A stretch of DNA of 64,000 nucleotides from Canna indica. Its lineage: Eukaryota > Streptophyta > Magnoliopsida > Zingiberales > Cannaceae. Position numbers and translations under genes: made by a program. The stretch lies in NCBI GenBank assembly GCA_034359265.1, contig CP136893.1:45085501-45149500 (forward strand). Direction: 5' to 3'. Position 1 is the first letter of the stretch. Each line of letters opens with the position of its first letter. This document shows positions 58,366 to 64,000 of this stretch, one piece after another. The notes beneath the pieces were generated by a model that did no database searches, had not been told where the DNA came from, and was given only the letters and a program-made list of their open reading frames with translations.

Positions 58366-60012
58366 TGTTAGGTGAAATGGTTACACTAGAGGGGGGGTGA
58401 ATAGTATGTTAACTAAATTAATTAGCCTAAATTCAATTTTAGACATTTCTTAGATTACTTAGGCAAATTACAATTCGACGATTAGATGCGGAAGCATAAA
58501 TAAATCAATTAGGCACAAACAAATAAAATAATGCTAACATAGAGATTTATAGTGGTTCGGCCACAATGCCTACTCCACTACCTAAGCACCCCGCTTAGGA
58601 TTTCCAAACTAGCTTTACTAGATTATCTTATTTCCTTTACAACGAGGACGTTTTCACCAGAGAGTCTCCGCTCTCACACTGAAGGTACTTCCACACCCGG
58701 AAGTCTCCGTCTTCCTACTGAGAGCACTCTCCCACCTCAATCCTTAGGACAACAAGAACTAATCCTAGCAAACTAAGTTTACAATGGTGGATTTAAGCCT
58801 TATCACCAAGGCAACCACCAACTCAATCAAACCTAGCAACCTAGGTTTACACAAGTTCAATTATGAAGAAATAAGCAACAAAATACAATAATAATTGGAG
58901 CGGTAAATCAAACTATAAGTACTTAGCTCCAAACAAAGTTTCATAGCTTTCTCTTGATGCCTTTGATGGTGAATCAGTGAAGTCAAGGCTCAATCAAAGG
59001 GATGAGATACCAAAGCTAGGGATTCTCCAGGAATTGGCTCAATGAAAGATGGGAGTTGATCAATGATGGTTCAATAAAGGTTAGAAGTGATCAAAAAGTT
59101 CTTGAGGAAGGCTTAGGCTTGGGTATTTATAACCCCCATAAGAAACGGTGCGTCAACGGGCGGCTCAACGGGCGAAAAACTAGATGTCGACCGACCGATC
59201 GATCGATCGACCGCCCGCGACCGCTGCGCCTTCTGTGAGTTATGCGCATTGTTCGGTCGACCAAATGAATCGCGAGATCAGCGATCTGCAATTCGGTCGA
59301 CCGATAAATCATAACTTCCCCCATTTGGATTACCCCCTATTTGGATTCAATAAAACATAAATGTTATATTTGGATTCAATAAAACATCAAAGTTAATAAC
59401 TTTAAAACATAAATGTTATATAAGGATTATCCACCATTTGGATTCAATAAAAATATCTAAAAAATCAAAATTCTTAAAAATCAAAATCCTTAAGAATCAA
59501 AATCTAGTTTTTGGGGTCTAGTACAAATTTTCGGAAAACGAAAATTTTCTAACTTCCCGGGTCAAGTATGGGTAGGCTAAAGGCTTTCAAAAAATCTTTA
59601 AAAATACCTCGTTATCTAGTTTCTACCTAAGGAATAATTACCGTCATTTTTTATGTCAAGATAATGTCTAGGTCATATAGCCCTCCAAGGAGTTCCCTAG
59701 GCTTAGTGATTTTCAGGGCGGTTCTGGGTTTTCATGATTTGGGGTTCGAGATTGGTTTTTGGGTTCTTATGCATCATGATGAGGATTTACAACATATCTA
59801 GACACCCTAAACCTAAACTCTAACTTCCCGAAGAATCCCGAGCGACGACGAGCGTCCTTGTCGATTTCTCTGATTTCTTTGATTTTTTCGATCGGGGACG
59901 TCGAGCGCTAACCGATATGGAACCAGAAAGATTCCTCAATAAACCATTAGTTACATGTTTGTTATCATCAAAACCGAGATTAAGTCCAAGGTTGAAAACC
60001 CTTAAGCAAACA
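58366..60012 (-). repeat. Solo family D LTR (1647 bp), minus
   Basis: Left end TGTTAGGTGAAATGG and right end AAGCAAACA, inverted termini TGTT/AACA. Flanks ATCTA (58361-58365) and ATCTC (60013-60017) are a 5-bp duplication with one change. The E leader continues on both sides (ATTTCACC before, CTCTACATCGAG after). Palindromes at about 59185-59310; TATA (minus) near 59135. Confidence 0.85.
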
Positions 60013-60300
60013 ATCTCCTCTACATCGAGTCTCGATTTGAAAAATGGAACTAGAGTTGGTAGTGTCTATACTACCTAGGTTCGACGAGTCAAACTTTGGT
60101 CTTTGGAAAGGGAGAATGTACACATTATTAAAGACACAAGGTATAGGTATGTTAAACATGGTAAAGACCATATACCTTGAACCTAAGGAGAACATGAATA
60201 CATGGACCCAAGAACAAATAGATAGATTTGAATCAAATGCTAAAGCCATGAACGATATCTTTTGTTCTTTTAAAAATAATATATTTGTAAAAGTCATCCA

Positions 60301-61693
60301 TGTTGGCTTAAGGGTTTCTCTTAAGTCTCGATCTTTATTTTGATGATAACAAACAAGTATTTAATCTATGTGTGAAATTTTGAGTTCAGGTTGGGGTTGC
60401 GATAAGCATGCGAAGTTTGTTCAAACGAAACGAAAGAAAAGACCGTCGAAGAAATGAAAGAAGAAAATGTCAAAGAAAGGCTCGGGTTTAGATCAAGTAG
60501 AAATCATGTAATATACCCTTAGGATGATCTTATCCCAAGCCAAATTGTAAAGTTATCCAAGTTGAAACTTGGTAACTAAACCCATAAAAAAAGCATTTAA
60601 AAAATTCAAAGTAAATTTTAGCCTCAGCCCCAGTTCGGTCGACCGGTCGGTCAATCGAACAAGGCAGAATCGTGGCAGTAGCCTATTCAGTCATCCGATT
60701 GGTCGACCGAATGATGCCAAAATATGGCAGTAGCCATTCAATCGACCGAAGTTGGTGAAGCATTGGCGCAAGGCTACATCGGTCGATCGATCGAAGCCAA
60801 AATTAGGCAGAAGACGCATCGGTCGACCAGATCTGGGATTGAGGAAGCTGTGACTCATTCAATAGACCCATCGATTGACCGAACAGCGCTAAAAACACCT
60901 TGAAAGGGTAGCGGTCGATTGGTCGATCGGTCGACCGACGATCGACGACCGACCGACGATCGACCGAACGACTGTAATGACTATTTTTCTATCCGTTGAA
61001 TCGCATTCAGGTGAGGGGTTATAAATACCCCTCACCTACCTTCTTAAAAACTTCTTACAAAATTAATTGAGCATTCAAGAAGTGATTAAGAGCCTTCAAA
61101 GTGATCAAATTTGATGCGCCCTAATCTTCCGTCAAAATCCTCTTCAAGTGCCTGCTTCCCTCAACTCTGCTGCAACTCGAGTCTATCTTCTGGCAAGTTG
61201 AAGGCGTGAAGGCCTGGAAAAAGCGATGTGGTTCCTCTCTCTATTCTTAAGCTCTTTTGCATTGTATTTGAAGTTTTATTTCAGACTTGTTTTCAATCTG
61301 TAATAGCTGCTATGTGTGCTAGAGAAACACTTAGGAGAAACTTTGTAGAGTTGTGTTTTGCCTAGGTGAATAGGTTTGAGGGGTTCTCAAAGAGGTGAGA
61401 GGAGTGTCCTCAATTGTATTCAAAGGAAAACACAAGTTCTACAAAGTAGTGGTTAGAAATCCTTGGTGAGGAGCCAAGGTAGTGGAGTAGGCAATTGGCC
61501 GAACCACTATAATTACTCTTGTCTGCATTGCTTTCTTATTTGCCTATTATTGTTCTTAATATTTGATCACATCCATTGTTAAGAAACACTTGCACTTAAT
61601 TGAAGTTAAATTTGAGTATAAAAAAAATTGATTAAATAGAAAAGCGGACAGACACTATTCAACCCCCCTTCTAGTGTCGGATTTCATACAACA
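60301..61693 (+). repeat. Solo family D LTR (1393 bp) inside gag
   Basis: TGTTGGCTTAAGGG to TTTCATACAACA, flanked by a perfect 5-bp duplication ATCCA (60296-60300 and 61694-61698). Gag code continues across. The palindrome array spans about 60636-60972; the TATA box GGTTATAAATACCCC follows at 61017. Confidence 0.9.
61017..61031 (+). promoter_or_regulatory. TATA box of a family D LTR
   Basis: GGTTATAAATACCCC, conserved at the same place in the other family D LTRs (11012, 57856, and reversed near 48735, 52825 and 59138). It lies just downstream of the GGTCGACC array, marking the likely U3/R border. Confidence 0.75.
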
Positions 61694-62739
61694 ATCCATT
61701 GCACTTCCGCATTAGATATTTGGTCATGCTTAAACATGCTCTATGACTATGCTAAAATCGAAGAACTTACTACCTTAAATGAAGGAGTTGATGACAATTG
61801 TCATACTTCTAATTCTAAGTTTCTAACGAAGTTTTTGAAGCTCATAGTGTATCTAGCCAAAAAAGTATAAAGTGTTGGAAGATAAAGGTGATTTGTCACC
61901 CATGCAATGAGAAATGACATGTGAAGAGGAGTTGCCCTACCATGAAGAACAAGGCGAAAAGGAGGACAAATGCTTCCACTCACTCATCCGCCTCAAGTGA
62001 AGCATCCTCTCACCATGACTACGAAGCTAACATCATGAATGCCAATGAGGAGGTATATTCTTCTTCTAGTCATGATAACCATGATTTTAGTATTAATTCA
62101 TCTAGTTCTCATGATATTCTATATGATGAATTAATGGATGAATGTAAAATCATGTATGCCTTGATTGTTAAAAAGGACAAGGAAAATAAAACATTGAAGA
62201 AAGAAAATTCGACACTTAGTTCTTACTTAAATGATGCAAAACTAGAAAATGAGAAGTTAAAAAATTGCTTTACTAATATATGCCATGATAAATTAAGTGT
62301 TGATTCAAATGATTTGAAAAACAAAAAAGATATTTTGAAAAATGAAAATAGTTCATTGAAGAACCAAATGCATGCTATTTATAAGTCCATGGATGACTTA
62401 AAGAATGAGCTTGTAGCTCTTACTAAAAAAGTAAATAGCTTATCTAGTAACTCACCTTCTAAGAATTCTAGGAATCTAAATAAGAATGCTAATGCTCAAC
62501 ATAATTTCAATATTAAGCATTCACTTTTAAAACCCCAAGTTCAAAACAAAAAGTTTCATGGAAATTATTTTTGTTGTGGTGTTTATAGTCATTCTATTCA
62601 TGATTGCGCTCTCAAGAAAAATCCAAGTATTGCTAAGACACTTTGGATTCCTAGACCAACTCACCCTCAAGTACCCAAAGCAATTTGGGTACCAAAGATT
62701 TCATGTTCTCTTGTAGGGGGAACAAACACACTAGAATGA

Positions 62740-62917
62740 GTTGATGATGGAAGTTGCATGAGGACTAAAAGCTATACGAATTCATATTGCAACTTCAAAG
62801 GTCAACTAGATGTCGTAGGTATGGGACTTGGCATCTAAGTATTTTGGTATAATCTCCTCACTCTCTTTTATTTTTACTTAAGTTGGAGTACATGATACAC
62901 GCAGAATCTTGAGTTGG
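62740..62917 (+). other. Start of the non-coding 3' region of element E
   Basis: After the gag stop, GCAACTTCAAGGTCAAC and ACTTGGCATC are shared with D1 and D2 downstream of their gag. It is cut at 62918. Confidence 0.6.
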
Positions 62918-62998
62918 TGTCACACCCCAAATCCAAGGTCACGTCCGTACTCCGAAGCCTACCAACATATACATACCAATGCAGAAATAACCGCAACC
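62918..62998 (-). repeat. Gypsy LTR end fragment
   Basis: Minus strand: GCTTCGGAGTACGGACGTGA then GGGGTGTGACA, as at the end of LTR A. Only about 80 bp are present before unrelated code. Confidence 0.65.
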
Positions 62999-63160
62999 CC
63001 GATTTCTGCTGCAGCCCTCTCCTTAGCTGCAGTTGCCTTTTCCCTAGCCTCTGCAGTTTCCTTTTCCCTTGCTTCTGCAACTGCCTTTTCAGCTCTTTCT
63101 CTTGCCTCTGTCGTGGCTCTTTCTCTTGCCTCACCTTCTACAGCTTGTATAAAGGAGTGT
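62999..63160 (-). pseudogene. Fragment of an auxilin-like (J-domain, clathrin uncoating) protein
   Basis: Minus strand encodes a charged helix of repeated EAREKA/EARERA units (AVEGEARERATTEARERAEK, then AVAEAREKETAEAREKATAA). Such repeats are a mark of plant auxilin-like proteins, but similar low-complexity helices occur elsewhere. No J domain is present. It fuses directly to the gypsy LTR end on one side and GA-rich DNA on the other. Confidence 0.4.
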
Positions 63161-63260
63161 GGGCGAGAGATGCGGATAGAGATAAGAGAGAGAGAGCGAG
63201 AGAGGAGAGAGCGAGAGAGAGAGAGATCGGAGAGAGGAGAGCGATTGGAGAGTCTGCAAG
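63161..63260 (+). repeat. GA-rich simple repeat
   Basis: Runs of GAGAGAG with CGAGAGA and GGAGAG variants; source of Arg/Glu-rich spurious frames. Confidence 0.85.
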
Positions 63261-63364
63261 TGAGGGTGTAGTTTCCTGGATGGAAGAGGAGGAGATAGAG
63301 CGTGTAGTTACCCAGACGGAGGCGAGAGACGTAGACGAGCGGCGAGAATCGTATGAGAGAGACA

Positions 63365-63543
63365 CTACTACACGGCGAGAACCCCACCTCTATCCTCCTC
63401 ATCGACGCGTCCATGTACTGCATCTCCTCCTCCCCCTGCTTGGGGTACGCCCCGACCTTGTCCCACTCCCCCTCGAAGTGCGCCGATGAGAAGGTCGTCA
63501 AAACCACCAGCTTGTCGGCGTTGTCGTACCTCCTGCTGACCAA
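63365..63543 (-). pseudogene. Exon-like fragment, unknown gene
   Basis: GC-rich minus-strand frame: SRRYDNADKLVVLTTFSSAH then FEGEWDKVGAYPKQGEEEMQ and YMDASMRRIEVGF. It looks like a real, conserved protein segment, but I do not recognise the family. The frame begins with LLV after GA-rich DNA and ends at CACTACTACACGG near 63363, which resembles a transposon end. Confidence 0.4.
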
Positions 63544-63684
63544 GGAGAGAGGCGAGATCGGGGAGAGAGGCGAGAGGAGGGAGATCAGAGAGAGGGAGGA
63601 GGGAGATCGTGGTGAGAATCGTAGGCGAGACTGCGGCGAGAAGCAGGAATCGGAGGCGAGAAAAAAATCGAAGGGAGATGGTTG
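63544..63684 (+). repeat. GA-rich low-complexity DNA
   Basis: GAGAGAGGCGAGAT and GGCGAGA units, possibly a leader region read on the minus strand (CTCTCTC). It ends at a sharp join with the BED fragment. Confidence 0.7.
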
Positions 63685-63931
63685 TGCAGTGAAGTTGTGC
63701 CATGTTTCTTAACATCACAATAAAACTCTTTAGCACAATATAAACATTGCCTTTTCAGACACCTTGAACATCATAGATTTCTTCAAAGTGTGTCCACACA
63801 ACCGACCTTTTAGAACTAGCCCTCTTCTTTGGAAGTGGTGCCTCGGCCTCATCAGCTTTGCTTGATTCACCTTCCTTAGTAGATGGTGCTTCATCTATCC
63901 TTTCTTGTTCTACTTCCATATTGTCACACAT
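63685..63931 (-). pseudogene. BED zinc-finger N-terminus of a hAT-type transposase (fragment)
   Basis: ATG at 63931 (MCDNMEVEQERIDEAPSTKE, then LPKKRASSKRSVVWTHFEEI) followed, after a one-base frame change near 63775, by a C-x2-C...H pattern: QCLYCAKEFYCDVKKHGTTS then LHNH. This is the BED finger common to plant hAT transposases and domesticated RICESLEEPER-like proteins. The catalytic part is absent; the code stops at the join with GA-rich DNA at about 63684. Confidence 0.7.
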
Positions 63932-64000
63932 CTAAGAAAAAAATAAGACATCAACTTAATCACCAATAGCCACAACTTATCCTTAATTCAATTAAATATC
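63932..64000. other. Upstream flank of the BED fragment
   Basis: AT-rich, no further signal before the window ends. Confidence 0.3.

Larger units (their letters stand above)
60044..62739 (+). pseudogene. Gag of element E, split by a solo LTR
   Basis: ATG at 60044 (MELELVVSILPRFDESNFG, WKGRMYTLLKTQG) to about 60300, then, after the inserted LTR, from 61694: the end of the UBN2 region, a disrupted first knuckle (near 61895 the frame has stops and the Gly-His pair is altered), an open stretch from 61921 (MKRSCPTMKNKAKRRTNAS) with a Lys/Asn-rich coiled coil, and a second knuckle with altered spacing residues (CCGVYSHSIHDC near 62573). The tail TLWIPRPTHPQVPKAIWVPK is conserved. Confidence 0.8.
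57376..62917 (+). mobile_element. E: family D gag-only element holding two solo LTRs
   Basis: 5' LTR (57376-58323), primer site, leader, gag (60044-62739) and a short 3' region, cut at 62918 by a gypsy LTR end. A minus solo LTR sits in the leader (58366-60012), and a plus solo LTR sits inside gag (60301-61693). Confidence 0.8.

Noticed and set aside
63363..63378. CACTACTACACGG as the start of a CACTA element
   Set aside because: No subterminal array follows and no matching second end is in the window; kept only as a remark.
62914..63712. Overlapping Arg/Glu-rich frames near the right edge
   Set aside because: Driven by GA-rich simple repeats; only the auxilin-like, unknown and BED pieces on the minus strand have protein-like character.
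1..64000. tRNA, rRNA or other structural RNA genes
   Set aside because: The only tRNA-related sequences are TGGTATCAGAGC primer sites; no cloverleaf was recognised by eye.

Overview
This is repeat-dense nuclear DNA from a flowering plant. I see no gene that looks intact and single-copy. The evidence for a plant is: chromodomain Ty3/gypsy elements with initiator-Met primer sites (TGGTATCAGAGC), CACTA (En/Spm-type) transposons with TNP2/TnpA genes and GCGACGG-type subterminal repeats, a zinc/cadmium P1B-ATPase fragment with plant-like exon structure, and GT-AG introns. I cannot name the species.

Layout: (1) 1-7024 is the 3' part of an old CACTA element (CACTA-1). One exon of its TnpA-like gene is split exactly by a second, 4.85-kb CACTA element (509-5360). 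That inner element carries no transposase but holds fragments of two host genes: an organellar-ribosomal-protein-like N-terminus on + and a heavy-metal ATPase on -. The 3-bp duplication TGA flanks it. (2) 7019-11029 is a gag-only LTR element (family D, copy D1). (3) 11030-22348 is one gypsy LTR (family A), opened by a gypsy B fragment (11820-14343) and by a rearranged gypsy A element, A2 (15476-22156, minus strand, 5-bp duplication AATCG). (4) 22349-28871 is CACTA-2 on the minus strand. Its TNP2 gene is one frame broken by only three TGA codons, and its five-exon TnpA gene is nearly open. (5) 28872-33418 is two copies of a third gypsy LTR family (C) in opposite orientation, a 1.3-kb-arm inverted repeat. 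(6) 33440-34313 is a LINE ORF1 remnant, cut by CACTA-3 (34314-37623), which has TnpA exons 1 and 2 only. (7) 37624-46507 is gypsy B1, a Tekay/Del-like chromovirus with broken gag-pol and a truncated 5' LTR. (8) 46527-47586 is LTR scraps. (9) 47587-53912 holds two head-to-tail family D copies on the minus strand, including an intact 501-residue Gag. (10) 53913-57375 is AT-rich, mostly unassigned, with one exon-like piece. (11) 57376-62917 is another family D element containing two complete solo LTRs with target duplications. (12) 62918-64000 is a mosaic of an LTR end, an auxilin-like repeat piece, GA-rich DNA, an unknown exon-like piece and a hAT-type BED zinc-finger fragment.

No operons or shared pathways are present; the relationships are of nesting and parasitism. 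The most unusual signals are the gene-capturing CACTA, a hairpin just downstream of the TATA-like box in three gypsy LTR families with pair-preserving substitutions, arrays of the palindrome GGTCGACC just upstream of the TATA box in family D LTRs, and the coding-competent gag-only element with two zinc knuckles.
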